Below are positions 17,922 through 26,829 of a DNA stretch of 64,000 nt, one piece after another. Source of the DNA: Donghicola mangrovi (GTDB lineage Bacteria; Pseudomonadota; Alphaproteobacteria; Rhodobacterales; Rhodobacteraceae). The position numbers and the translations under genes were made by a program. The stretch lies in NCBI RefSeq assembly GCF_013377535.1, contig NZ_JABCJE010000006.1, positions 62,001 through 126,000 on the forward strand, written 5' to 3'. A model generated the notes under the pieces. That model was not told where the DNA came from and searched no databases. It was given only the letters and a program-made list of their open reading frames with translations. The stretch's first letter is position 1. Every line of letters begins with the position of its first letter.

Positions 17922-18995
17922 TTAGCGCGCTGCGCAAACGGTGGCGCGGGCGTTCGACCAGCAGCCGTTCTTACCCAAGCGGAACCCTTCGCCAAGCGGG
18001 GCTTGGGCGTGGGTCGCGCCCCTTTCGGCGTTCCAGTGGCCACCGGCAGTCCCGTCACCAAAGGGGCTGATCTCTGCAAAGAAGTCGCCCAAGTAGTTCT
18101 CGCGGTCGGTGTTGATCCAGAAGGTGCCATCGGTGTCCATCCAGATCGGACAGTTGGCGGGCATGTTCACATATTGCACACCGTCCACGATCAGCTTGCA
18201 GCTGCCATAGATCACCTTGGGGCCTTTGGATGCGGCGGGGGCGGGCTTGGGTTTCGGAGCGCCCATGCCCGCACATTGCAGCATCTGGTCGATGGCTGCG
18301 GACGATCCGCTCAGGGTGTAGCGCAGAACGGGGTTGTCAAAGCCAAGGTCGATCTGGTTGCCAGATTTCATGGCCTGAATCAGGGGCATGTCCACATAGC
18401 TGAAGATGGTATCGGATTCAGAGTCCCAGCTGAGCGGGAATTGCTGTCCGTTGACCGACACGAAGGTCGTTGCCCCGATGCCACCTGTGTAGCTTGAAAT
18501 TAAGCGGATTTTCCCGTCCCAAAGCTCCAATCGCAGGAGGTTGCCGAAAAATTCGGGTTTGGAGTTGTCCCAGAGTTCAGCTTCGCAAATGCCACGTCCG
18601 CCCGAAAACTGCCATCTGCCCTGCGGAGCTGCGTAGGCCGGAGCCGGGGCGGGGGGCGGCGCGACAGTTTGCAAGGGCGAGGGTTCGAACCAGTCGCCGG
18701 TACACTGGATGACCAGATCGCGCACGTGATCGGCGGCACCGGCCACGCTGTCGCGCGGGTTTCTCAGGCACCAGTCGTAGTGCATCTGGTACACGTCGTG
18801 GACACCGCGATCCCAGTCCAGACAGCGCGGGTTCATCTGGATGGCTTGGGTGACCGTACGGCGCAGATAGCCTGCGTATTGGTCACAGAACGCGGGATCG
18901 GTGGTGTTGCTCTGGGCTTGGGCGGCCTGAGCCCCGAGGAAAACAGAAACAGTGCCTAGGCAGGCAAACACAATATTCTTTACGCTAATGCGCAT
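17922..18995 (-). CDS. Secreted protein with the same C-terminal domain as its neighbour
   Basis: The start at MRISVKNIVF (18995) gives 357 residues with a Sec signal ending at AAQAQA (about 27). Residues ~30-100 are Cys-rich (FCDQYAGYLRRTV, RCLDWDRGV, WCLRNPRDSV, VIQCTGDW). The middle carries a QGRWQFSGGRGICEAELW strand like a small beta-sandwich. Residues ~255-357 match the first domain of the next protein: C-K-L-x-V-D-G, YLGDFFAEIS, HWNAERGATHAQAPLG, CWSNARATVCA. Pro/Ala-rich linkers separate the parts. I do not recognise a named family. Confidence 0.65.
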   Translation of the reverse strand: MRISVKNIVFACLGTVSVFLGAQAAQAQSNTTDPAFCDQYAGYLRRTVTQAIQMNPRCLDWDRGVHDVYQMHYDWCLRNPRDSVAGAADHVRDLVIQCTGDWFEPSPLQTVAPPPAPAPAYAAPQGRWQFSGGRGICEAELWDNSKPEFFGNLLRLELWDGKIRLISSYTGGIGATTFVSVNGQQFPLSWDSESDTIFSYVDMPLIQAMKSGNQIDLGFDNPVLRYTLSGSSAAIDQMLQCAGMGAPKPKPAPAASKGPKVIYGSCKLIVDGVQYVNMPANCPIWMDTDGTFWINTDRENYLGDFFAEISPFGDGTAGGHWNAERGATHAQAPLGEGFRLGKNGCWSNARATVCAAR

Positions 18996-19573
18996 CACAT
19001 AGGCCCTTCTGAAATGGGACATGGAAAATGCCATGCCTCCGCCGGTGCTCCGGACTTCGGGAAATTCTATAGTTACCAATCGCGCGCTGACCTGTGCCAT
19101 ATCGGGCTGAGTGCAATGCGCATGACCCCAGCCGAACAGGGCGCAGGGCGTCTGTCCAGTACGGTCTTTCGCAATATCGTGATGATACAAGTGACCCAGC
19201 GTCAGATGAGCAATTCCGCATCACCCAACTGGGGGAGGGTGCCCGTTCTGGCGGCACTCAGGCCGTCCCGCATCGCCGGATCTTCTTTCCTTGAGTCCAT
19301 GCACAGTCGCGACTCTGCTCCGGCGAGAAAACGGGCAGGGCGTGCCAAGGCCCCGTTTTGCGGCGCGACATATCGACCATTGGCCCGTTTCGAGGCGAAA
19401 TCTGCGGGTTTTTCTCGACTCCGGGCCTGCTGGGACATATTGCCGTTACCGAGCCTCTTGCCTCAAAAACGCACTTGGTATACATCCGCATACAATCAGC
19501 TTGCCGCCGCTCGCCAAATTGTTCTTGCCGCTCGGCTTTCAAGCTGCCCCACCACTGAACCGCAGGGATCGCC
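18996..19573. other. 578-bp region upstream of acnB without a supported gene
   Basis: Short open frames occur on both strands (for example a 78-codon minus frame at 19202-19438) but none has a ribosome site with family-like sequence. The last 100 bp should hold the acnB promoter; TACAAT at 19491-19496 is a possible -10 box without a good -35. Confidence 0.4.
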
Positions 19574-22363
19574 ATGAGCTTGTACACTGCCTATCTTGAA
19601 GAAATCGAAACCCGCAAAGGCGAAGGCCTGCACCCCAAGCCGATCGATGACGGCGCGCTGGTCGCCGAACTGATCGCGCAGATCGAGGACGCAGGCAACG
19701 AGCACCGCGCAGACTCGCTGAACTTCTTCATCTACAACACCCTGCCCGGCACCACGAGCGCCGCAGGCGTCAAGGCTGCTTTCCTCAAGAAGATCATTCT
19801 GGGTGAAGCCGTTGTTGCAGAAATCTGCCCCGAATTCGCGTTCGAGCAGCTGTCGCACATGAAGGGCGGCCCCTCGATCGAAGTTCTGCTGGACCTGTCG
19901 CTGGGTGCGGACGCAGACATCGCGGCCCAAGCTGCCGACGTTCTGAAGACCCAGGTTTTCCTGTACGAAGCTGACATGGACCGTCTGGCCGCTGCCTACA
20001 AAGATGGCAACGCGATCGCCAAGGACATTCTGGAAAGCTACGCGAAGGCCGAATTCTTCACCAAGCTTCCCGAAGTTGAAGAAGAAGTCAAAGTCGTGAC
20101 CTACATCGCCGCCGAAGGCGATATCTCGACCGACCTTCTGTCGCCCGGCAACCAGGCGCACTCGCGTTCGGACCGCGAACTGCACGGCAAGTGCATGATC
20201 AGCCCCGAAGCGCAGAAAGAAATTCAGGACCTGCAGGCGCAGCACCCTGACAAGCGCGTCATGCTGATCGCTGAAAAAGGCACCATGGGTGTGGGCTCGT
20301 CGCGTATGTCGGGCGTGAACAACGTGGCGCTGTGGACCGGTAAAAAAGCCAGCCCCTATGTTCCCTTCGTGAACATCGCGCCCGTTGTGGCAGGCACCAA
20401 CGGCATTTCGCCGATCTTCCTGACCACTGTTGGCGTGACCGGCGGCATCGGTCTGGACCTGAAGAACTGGGTCAAGAAAACCGACGAAGACGGCAAAGTC
20501 ATCCTGAACAACGATGGCAACCCCGTGCTGGAGCAGAAGTACTCGGTCGCGACCGGTACCGTTCTGACCATCAACACCAAAGAGAAAAAGCTGCTGAACG
20601 AAGCCGGCGAAGAGCTGGTCAGCGTTGCTTCGGCCTTCACCCCCCAGAAGGTGGAGTTCATGAAGGCGGGCGGTTCCTACGCCATCGTCTTCGGCAAGAA
20701 GCTGCAGACGTTCGCGGCCGAGACCCTTGGTGTTGCGGCAACCCCCGTCTTTGCACCTTCGAAAGAAGTCAGCATCGAAGGTCAGGGCCTGACCGCTGTT
20801 GAGAAAATCTTCAACGCAAACGCTGTTGGCGTCGAAAAGGGCAAAGTCCTGCACGCAGGCTCGGACGTCCGCGTCAAAGTGAACATCGTTGGCTCGCAGG
20901 ACACCACCGGCCTGATGACCAGCCAAGAGCTGGAAGCCATGGCGGCGACCACCATTTCGCCGAACGTTGACGGCGCGTACCAGTCGGGCTGCCACACTGC
21001 ATCGGTTTGGGACAAGAAGGCTCAGGCCAACATCCCCCGTCTGATGAAGTTCATGAACGACTTCGGTCTGATCACCGCGCGCGACCCCAAGGGCGAATAC
21101 CACGCGATGACCGACGTGATCCACAAAGTGCTGAACGACATCACCGTCAGCGACTGGGACATCATCATCGGCGGCGACAGCCACACCCGTATGTCCAAAG
21201 GCGTTGCCTTCGGTGCGGACTCGGGCACTGTTGCTCTGGCGCTGGCAACCGGCGAAGCCACCATGCCGATCCCTGAATCGGTCAAGGTGACCTTCAAAGG
21301 CAAAATGGCCGACCACATGGACTTCCGTGACGTGGTGCACGCAACCCAGGCGCAGATGCTGCAGCAGTGCGGCGACAACGTTTTCCAGGGCCGCATCATC
21401 GAAGTGCACATCGGCACCCTGCTGGCGGACCAAGCGTTCACCTTCACCGACTGGACCGCAGAAATGAAGGCGAAAGCCTCGATCTGTATCTCCAACGACG
21501 AAACCCTGATCGGTTCGCTGGAACTGGCCAAAGGCCGCATCCAGATCATGATCGACAAGGGCATGGACAACGCGGCTCAGACCCTGCAGGGCCTGATCGA
21601 CAAAGCAGACGCGCGTATCGCGGAAATCCGTTCGGGTGCGAAGCCCGCGCTGACCCCCGATGACAACGCCAAGTACTTTGCCGAAGTCGTGGTCGATCTG
21701 GACCAGATCGTCGAGCCCATGATCGCCGACCCCGATGTCAACAACGCCGATCCGTCGCGTCGTTACACCCACGACACCATCCGCCCCGTGTCCTACTACG
21801 GCGCGGAAAAGAAGGTCGATCTGGGCTTTGTGGGCTCGTGCATGGTACACAAGGGCGACATCAAGATCGTCGCTCAGATGCTGAAAAACCTCGAAGAAGC
21901 CAACGGCAAGGTCGAGTTCAAGGCACCGCTGGTTGTGGCCGCACCGACCTACAACATCATCGACGAGCTGAAGGCCGAAGGCGACTGGGACATCCTGCAG
22001 AAGTACTCGGGCTTCGAGTTCAACGATCTGGCGCCCAAGAACACCGCTCGCACCGAGTACGAGAACATCCTGTATCTCGAGCGTCCCGGCTGTAACCTCT
22101 GCATGGGCAACCAGGAAAAGGCAGAAAAGGGTGACACCGTTCTGGCGACCTCGACCCGCCTGTTCCAGGGCCGCGTCGTAGAAGACAGCGCCGAGAAGAA
22201 GGGTGAATCGCTGCTGGCCTCGACCCCCGTGGTCGTCCTGTCGGCCATTCTGGGCCGTACCCCCAGCACCGAGGAATACAAAGCCGCCGTCAAAGGCATC
22301 AACCTGACCAAGTTCGCACCGCCGCTTCAGGCCCCAGCGACCGCGCGTTCGGTTCACTTCTGA
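19574..22363 (+). CDS. acnB: Bifunctional aconitate hydratase 2 / 2-methylisocitrate dehydratase
   Basis: This 929-residue TCA-cycle enzyme interconverts citrate and isocitrate. Family segments are plain: KGTMGVGSSRMSGVNN near residue 235, SGCHTASVWDKK near 475, GGDSHTRMSKGVAFGADSG near 535, and the [4Fe-4S] cysteine pair ERPGCNLCMGNQEK near 840, with a further cysteine (GSCMVHKGD) near 755. The N-terminal ~160 residues are the AcnB HEAT-like domain. Strong codon bias suggests high expression. AGGGATCGCC precedes the ATG and a good terminator follows. Confidence 0.97.
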   Translation: MSLYTAYLEEIETRKGEGLHPKPIDDGALVAELIAQIEDAGNEHRADSLNFFIYNTLPGTTSAAGVKAAFLKKIILGEAVVAEICPEFAFEQLSHMKGGPSIEVLLDLSLGADADIAAQAADVLKTQVFLYEADMDRLAAAYKDGNAIAKDILESYAKAEFFTKLPEVEEEVKVVTYIAAEGDISTDLLSPGNQAHSRSDRELHGKCMISPEAQKEIQDLQAQHPDKRVMLIAEKGTMGVGSSRMSGVNNVALWTGKKASPYVPFVNIAPVVAGTNGISPIFLTTVGVTGGIGLDLKNWVKKTDEDGKVILNNDGNPVLEQKYSVATGTVLTINTKEKKLLNEAGEELVSVASAFTPQKVEFMKAGGSYAIVFGKKLQTFAAETLGVAATPVFAPSKEVSIEGQGLTAVEKIFNANAVGVEKGKVLHAGSDVRVKVNIVGSQDTTGLMTSQELEAMAATTISPNVDGAYQSGCHTASVWDKKAQANIPRLMKFMNDFGLITARDPKGEYHAMTDVIHKVLNDITVSDWDIIIGGDSHTRMSKGVAFGADSGTVALALATGEATMPIPESVKVTFKGKMADHMDFRDVVHATQAQMLQQCGDNVFQGRIIEVHIGTLLADQAFTFTDWTAEMKAKASICISNDETLIGSLELAKGRIQIMIDKGMDNAAQTLQGLIDKADARIAEIRSGAKPALTPDDNAKYFAEVVVDLDQIVEPMIADPDVNNADPSRRYTHDTIRPVSYYGAEKKVDLGFVGSCMVHKGDIKIVAQMLKNLEEANGKVEFKAPLVVAAPTYNIIDELKAEGDWDILQKYSGFEFNDLAPKNTARTEYENILYLERPGCNLCMGNQEKAEKGDTVLATSTRLFQGRVVEDSAEKKGESLLASTPVVVLSAILGRTPSTEEYKAAVKGINLTKFAPPLQAPATARSVHF

Positions 22364-22390
22364 TCGCCTGACCGGTTAACGAAATGAATT

Positions 22391-22422
22391 GGCCGCCCCG
22401 AGAGATCAGGGCGGCCTTTTTT
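22391..22422 (+). terminator. Rho-independent terminator of acnB
   Basis: GGCCGCCC (22391-22398) pairs with GGGCGGCC (22409-22416) and is followed by six T residues. It lies 28 bp past the acnB stop. Confidence 0.92.
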
Positions 22423-22532
22423 GTGGTCACAGGATGAAGTGCAGATTTGGATAGGTCTTTTTAATCCAAGCGGTTATGGACTTTCGTCAGTCTCGTTTCG
22501 AATATCTCCTTATGCGCGTGGTGAGCCAAGCA

Positions 22533-22757
22533 TTAGCGCGTTGTTGTGTCGAAGCGCCGCCAAGCAGAGAATTCCGTACCGCGATCAAAGGTGATAGAAA
22601 GGCGCACACCGGCAGGTAAGGGCGCCAGCAGACAATCCGCGTCTATGACGAAGGCCACGCATACCGTGCCCAAACGAGTGGACACAAAGGTAAAGTCCGA
22701 CGCCCAAAGCTGGTTGGGACTGTCCGCCAAGAACTGACGGTTTACCTTGTCGACCGC
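22533..22757 (-). mobile_element. Fused remnants of an IS3-type and an IS30-type transposase
   Basis: Reading leftward, the frame starts with KVNRQFLADSPNQLWASDFTF and VAFVIDA, the rve-integrase start of IS3-family OrfB. It then passes without a stop into LLAPLPAGVRLSITFDRGTEFSAW, which is typical of IS30-family transposases (the FDRGTEF catalytic region). The joint is near 22635. Both parts are fragments, so this is a scar of successive insertions or deletions, not a working gene. Confidence 0.65.
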
Positions 22758-23191
22758 TCAATTTTACAGCGAGCAATGTCTTTACTATCTCGCCGCAAAA
22801 CATGCCGGATATTTCCCGCGCTTCAGAGCTTGTAGTTCTCCTTCCGGAGCGATTCGATCTTAAATCATTAAGGATGCGTTGGACTTTGCTCGGACCGCGG
22901 CCCGGGATGGGTCACGAAAAAATAGCGCGTCGTTCATATTACGTGGTCGGAGCAATCTACAGAATTTCAAACATCGGCTCGGCCCCGAAAAATCCACGAT
23001 GTTCTTGAATAAAAGCGTTACAGGCCGAACCTTGCGAAACGGGCGCTCAACTTCCCGCTGCCCGGCAGGCCAAGGTGACGTCCACGGACGTGGTGTAGCT
23101 TCAGGTGGCGAGACCCAATCTGATCCAAGGACGACACCCGCCTCTCGGGACCATGCTGCGCATGGCCCTGCCGGCCATTGTATGACCAACC
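22758..23191. other. Unassigned stretch inside the IS-remnant zone
   Basis: No frame here shows recognisable protein sequence or ribosome sites. It lies between the IS3/IS30 scar and the IS256 pseudogene and is probably decayed mobile or intergenic DNA. Confidence 0.4.
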
Positions 23192-24270
23192 CGTGATGAA
23201 CTTCGCTCACTTGTCGAACATAGTGGCGATGCAGATTTACTGCGCGAGATGATTGGCTTTGCAGCCGAACGGCTGATGGAGCTGGAGGTTGGCGCCAAGA
23301 CTGGTCCAGACTACGGCGAGAAGAGCAGCGAGAGGCTGGCCCAACGCAATCACTGCCCGGCAGGCGCATCCGCAGGATGCTGCCGAGAGGGGGCGGTACC
23401 GCTATCTCCAAGAGCCAGGTCAGCCGCCTGTGCTAAGAGATTGATGACCGTGTCGACACCATTCTGACGCGGCCGATCGAAGGCGAGTGGCCTTACCTTT
23501 GGATCGACGCAACATATCTCAAGGCGCGTCAGGGCGGGCGCATCATCAGCGTCGCCGTCACCATCGCGGTGGGGGTGAACACCGATGGCCGCCGTGAAGT
23601 TTTGGGAATGTCTATCGGGGCTTCCGAGGCGGAACCCTTCTGGACCGAGTTTCTGCGCGATCTTGTGCGGCGTGGCCTGACCGGTGTCCAATTGGTCATT
23701 TCCGATGCTCATGAGGGCATCAAGGCGGCCACCGCCCGCGTTCTGGCGACAACATGGCTACGCTGCCGGGTCCATTGCCATCGCAATGCCCTAGCCCATG
23801 CGGGCAAGAGCAGTCGGCGGGTGGTCGCGGTCTTCATTGCAACGGCCTTCGCTCAGCCAGATCATGCTGCCGCAAAAGCGCAGTGGCGTCAGGTGGCGGA
23901 TCAGATGCGTCCGAAACTGCCAAAGCTGGCGACCCTCATGGACGGCGCCGAGGAGGATGTGCTGGCCTACATGACCTTTCCCCAGCAGCATCGAACGAAG
24001 CTGCACTCCACCAACCCGATTGAGCGCCTAAACGGCGAGATCAAGCGCCGCCCGGACGTGGTCAGGATCTTTCCGAATGAGGCTTCGATCCGCCGCCTCG
24101 TCGGCGCAATCCTGATGGAACAGACCGAAGAATGGACCGTGCAGCGCGGCCGCTATCTGACACTGGAAACGTTGGCACCGATCTGCGTGGTTCAGGGAAT
24201 CGATCCCCCAGATCGATTTCTAATCCTAAGCACTGTCATCGTCAGCTTGCCTGTAGCGCAGCGCGACTGA
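23192..24270 (+). mobile_element. IS256-family transposase pseudogene
   Basis: The 5' part reads DELRSLVEHSGDADLLREM then EKSSERLAQRN (23195-23355), matching the IS256/Mutator transposase N-terminus. A deletion with frameshift removes about 45 codons. The remainder (ISKSQVSRLC from 23404, then EIDDRVDTILTRPIEGEW and onward) is in another frame and contains an in-frame TAA at 23434-23436 where Glu is usual. The 3' part, with DAHEGIKAA and HSTNPIERLNGEIKRR, is well preserved to 24270, so decay is fairly recent. No terminal repeats were identified by eye. Confidence 0.85.
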
Positions 24271-24343
24271 TCAGCTCGGCCCGCCAGTGAGCACGAGGCC
24301 CGCACTGAGCTACACCATTTCCTAGGACATCATCCAAGCCAAT

Positions 24344-24495
24344 GTCTGCTTTCGCCGAAAATGAGCCATGGAAAAATACGCTGATGCCTACTTCAGGATT
24401 TCATGGGCTAGATACAACTCGCGGACATCCCGTTCCAATTCTTTGATCCGGGCTACTTTGCTTTCTAAGTTCCATAACAGACCATTTTCTGAGCG
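24344..24495 (-). mobile_element. IS3-family OrfA C-terminal fragment
   Basis: The minus-strand frame reads VARIKELERDVRELYLAHEILK, a stop, then ASAYFSMAHF. This matches the leucine-zipper end of IS3-family OrfA (LE-x-E-x-x-EL-x-x-A-x-EIL-x-x-ASAYF). The in-frame stop shows it is dead. The rest of the interval 24271-24614 shows nothing recognisable. Confidence 0.65.
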
Positions 24496-24614
24496 TTTTT
24501 CCCTTCGGTAAAGTTGGGGTGGTTCAACGATCACTCATTCCCAATACGCAAAAGCAACCTTAACCTCAGCTGAGCATCCACACATGGGTCATTGCACAAC
24601 GCCACACAACTAGC

Positions 24615-25763
24615 TCAGTTGCATTGAAATTCCGGCCGATCACTTCCCAGAGTGTCGAGTGTGTTTGTCTGATGCTCAAACCCGTCCAGCGGGGCTACCG
24701 CAATGACTGCTTCTGATGTGGCGAGCGCGAGCGGCATGCGCAGTTGACCGCTTCAGTCCCGGAAATTCATTGGAGCGCCCTTGGAACCGTCCAGCCGCAA
24801 CCGATCAGACACCAAGTAGCTGCGCAGGGCAGTGGGGTCGGTGTGACCGGATTTCGCGGCCCCTAAAATCAGTGATTTTACTCCAATCCAGACATTCCAA
24901 TCCGCTGCGGTAATCTTCCTTCCGTAGGTCCGATCAAATCTTGAGGACACTTGCGTGGCGCCATCCCGCTCTAGCGCCCAATGCCAAGAGGTCGGACTTA
25001 AACCGACCGATCCGATCACGGGACGGGGATCTTGGGTGGCGTAGGGAATGTACCGTCCGAACTCGCCGCGTGTGTCCGCAACGAAAATCACTTCGTATCG
25101 CGCATTACCGGTCAGTAGTCGGATATTGTTCTCTTGTCGCCGTGCGGGGTTGCGATCCAACGTAAATGTACGCCGTGCTGTGATCTGGAGACCCATGCGC
25201 TCAGCCGAGGTGGTAAAGGCATCTGCCCAAAGGATATCTCCGGGATGCTCTCCCTCTAGGATCAGGGCGCGGGGCCAATTCATGAACCGCAGGTATTGGG
25301 TCAATGTGTCGGCCTGCATACGCAAAGAGGGAACGCTCTGCAGCAGTTGGGGAAAGCATGCGTGCCGCAAGTCGTCAGGGGGAGCCGTGGCGTTGACATG
25401 AAGCGCGCGATCACTGACCGCCTCGGCCAGTGTTGCGACCTGCGGGGCGGGCAAGTCCAGGACGATCAGGTGTGTGCCCGCGTCAATCATCATCTCTGCC
25501 GTTCGAAGTAACGCAGCCGCAGACGTCCGCCTTGCGTCGAGCGTCACCGGAATCCCGAGCGTGTCGGTCACGGTCGCCAGATCCGTCATCGCCATTTGCG
25601 CTGCTTCGATCGTCTCGGTCGCAGGCGGGGCGACCAGTCGCGCGTAGCCCCAATCTTGAGTATAGCGCCCGTCGTTATCAAGGCCCAGAAAGCCGATCCT
25701 TAAATCGCCAGCCTAGCAGGGCAGGGGGACCAAGAAAATCAGCAGACACAGGGTGCGGATCAA
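24615..25763 (-). pseudogene. PQQ-associated ABC-type substrate-binding protein, two nonsense codons
   Basis: Read through, one frame of 382 codons runs from a TTG at 25763 to TGA at 24617-24615. It begins with a signal-peptide-like LIRTLCLLIFLVPLPC, then AGDLRIGFLGLDNDGRYTQDWG, and ends LGSDRPEFQCN. The style fits the periplasmic ABC-binding-like protein found with PQQ-dependent alcohol oxidation genes. TAG at 25715-25713 (end of the signal peptide) and TGA at 24755-24753 (likely a former Trp codon, FRD-stop-SGQLR) interrupt it, with no indels. The longest intact piece is 280 codons (25595-24753). Confidence 0.72.
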
Positions 25764-26203
25764 TGATCGACCCTCACGGAATGGGGCGTGCGGCCAACGG
25801 GAATGGACCGTAGGGGCCGCAGGTTATTCATATCGATAATTGTAATGTCGTCGGACAGGCCGTTCGCAACGCAGGCCAGCGTTTCGTCTGGGACAACTCC
25901 ACGCCCCATGCACGACTTCCGACAAGAACATAGGCGCGCACGTCTCGGATGGCCACATCCACTACTGCCACATGGTTGGCGCGTCCCAAAGAGATCAGCG
26001 CTGTCGCGCCATCGGTGGTCAGGGCCATGCCCACGGGCGTAACATCCACAGGCCGAAAACCGGGTGGCAAGAATGACAGCACCTCTTTGACTTCGCAGGT
26101 ACGGGCGTCGATCACATGAACCTCGGAGGAGAGCTCGTCCGATCCCCACAGTTCCGCGCCGTTGGGGGTTACGATGAACCGGCGAGGGCGTGTGCCGACA
26201 AAA
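25760..26203 (-). pseudogene. YVTN beta-propeller protein of PQQ-associated family, 3' fragment
   Basis: The frame runs from about 26203 (RRFIVTPNGAELWGSDELSS) through PVGMALTTDGATALISLGRANHVAVVDV and YVLVGSRAWG. A one-base deletion near 25889-25892 then shifts the frame, and it resumes as PDETLACVANGLSDDITIIDM and GRTPHSVRVDH. This is the C-terminal part of the beta-propeller protein usually encoded next to the ABC-binding-like gene; the two overlap here at TTGA. The 5' end is lost at an AT-rich joint near 26204. Confidence 0.7.
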
Positions 26204-26270
26204 TTAACCCATAATCAATGTTATGACAAATTATGGAAAAGAAGCTTTGAGAACCGCTTCGATATCCTGT

Positions 26271-26531
26271 TCAACTTTTTTTAAAGAACCAATCTCTTCG
26301 ATCGTAATACAACACAAGCGCGTTATCTCCGGCTTTAAAATCCAATTCTCTCAACCCTTTCGGCTGCTTTAGACACAACATCGCGTCTCTCAGCGCACGC
26401 CCATCCAATATATCATTCAGCCGCCGCAGGCTTGCTGGATCAAGGGCCTTTGCGACGTGAGGTAAAAGCACAGCCTTAGCGGAGCCGCCATCAATGCCGC
26501 AGACCGAGGCAAGCACATGGCTCAGAGCCGT
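26271..26531 (-). pseudogene. Probable iron-containing alcohol dehydrogenase fragment
   Basis: The frame reads LTALSHVLASVCGIDGGSAKAVLLPHVAKAL, which resembles the Fe-ADH metal-binding stretch (A-[LH]-[AS]-H-x-L-G...H-G-x-A-x-[AV]-x-LLPH), followed by LKQPKGLREL, like the usual LPtsLREL. The His expected in the GIDHGSAK position is Gly. The frame is truncated at both ends by AT-rich DNA and an IS3 scar. The assignment is by eye and moderate. Confidence 0.42.
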
Positions 26532-26586
26532 TAAGCAGCCTCGCCTGACTGGCCGAGTTTGAAGTCAGCAAATTGTTAGCCGTCGA

Positions 26587-26770
26587 TCCAATGGAGCAAC
26601 GGCCTCGGGCGCTTGGGACAGTTAGCCCAATGGGCTAAGCGGGCGCTTCGTGTTATAGTATTTACTCAAATTCTCAATGAGGACCTTGGATTTCTCGAAC
26701 GTATAGAGGACTTCGTCGTTCAGGATTTCAATGCGCATTCGGGCGCCAAAACTGCTCGCCGCAGCCATCC
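26587..26770 (-). mobile_element. IS3-family OrfB C-terminal fragment
   Basis: The minus frame reads RIEILNDEVLYTFEKSKVLIENL then YYNTKRPLSPLG, a stop, and QAPEAVAPLD. This matches the end of IS3-family integrase domains (…YNTxRPHSALGYRPPAPEA). The stop replaces the usual Tyr, so the copy is dead. Confidence 0.68.
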
Positions 26771-26829
26771 CTTCACGGCCTGCGCAAACCCCGACACGGT
26801 TGTATCTGCGCGAGAGCCTGTGACGCGGG

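Noticed and set aside
19202-19438. Possible 78-codon minus-strand gene upstream of acnB
   Set aside because: No ribosome site, no recognisable family and overlapping frames on the other strand.
19496-22357. 953-codon open frame opposite acnB
   Set aside because: It is the shadow of a highly expressed, codon-biased gene; the protein has no family features and the plus strand is clearly AcnB.
24615-25763. TGA as selenocysteine or programmed readthrough in the ABC-binding-like gene
   Set aside because: A second stop (TAG) lies at the signal-peptide end, no SECIS-like hairpin is seen, and the neighbouring gene is also broken, so simple decay is more likely.
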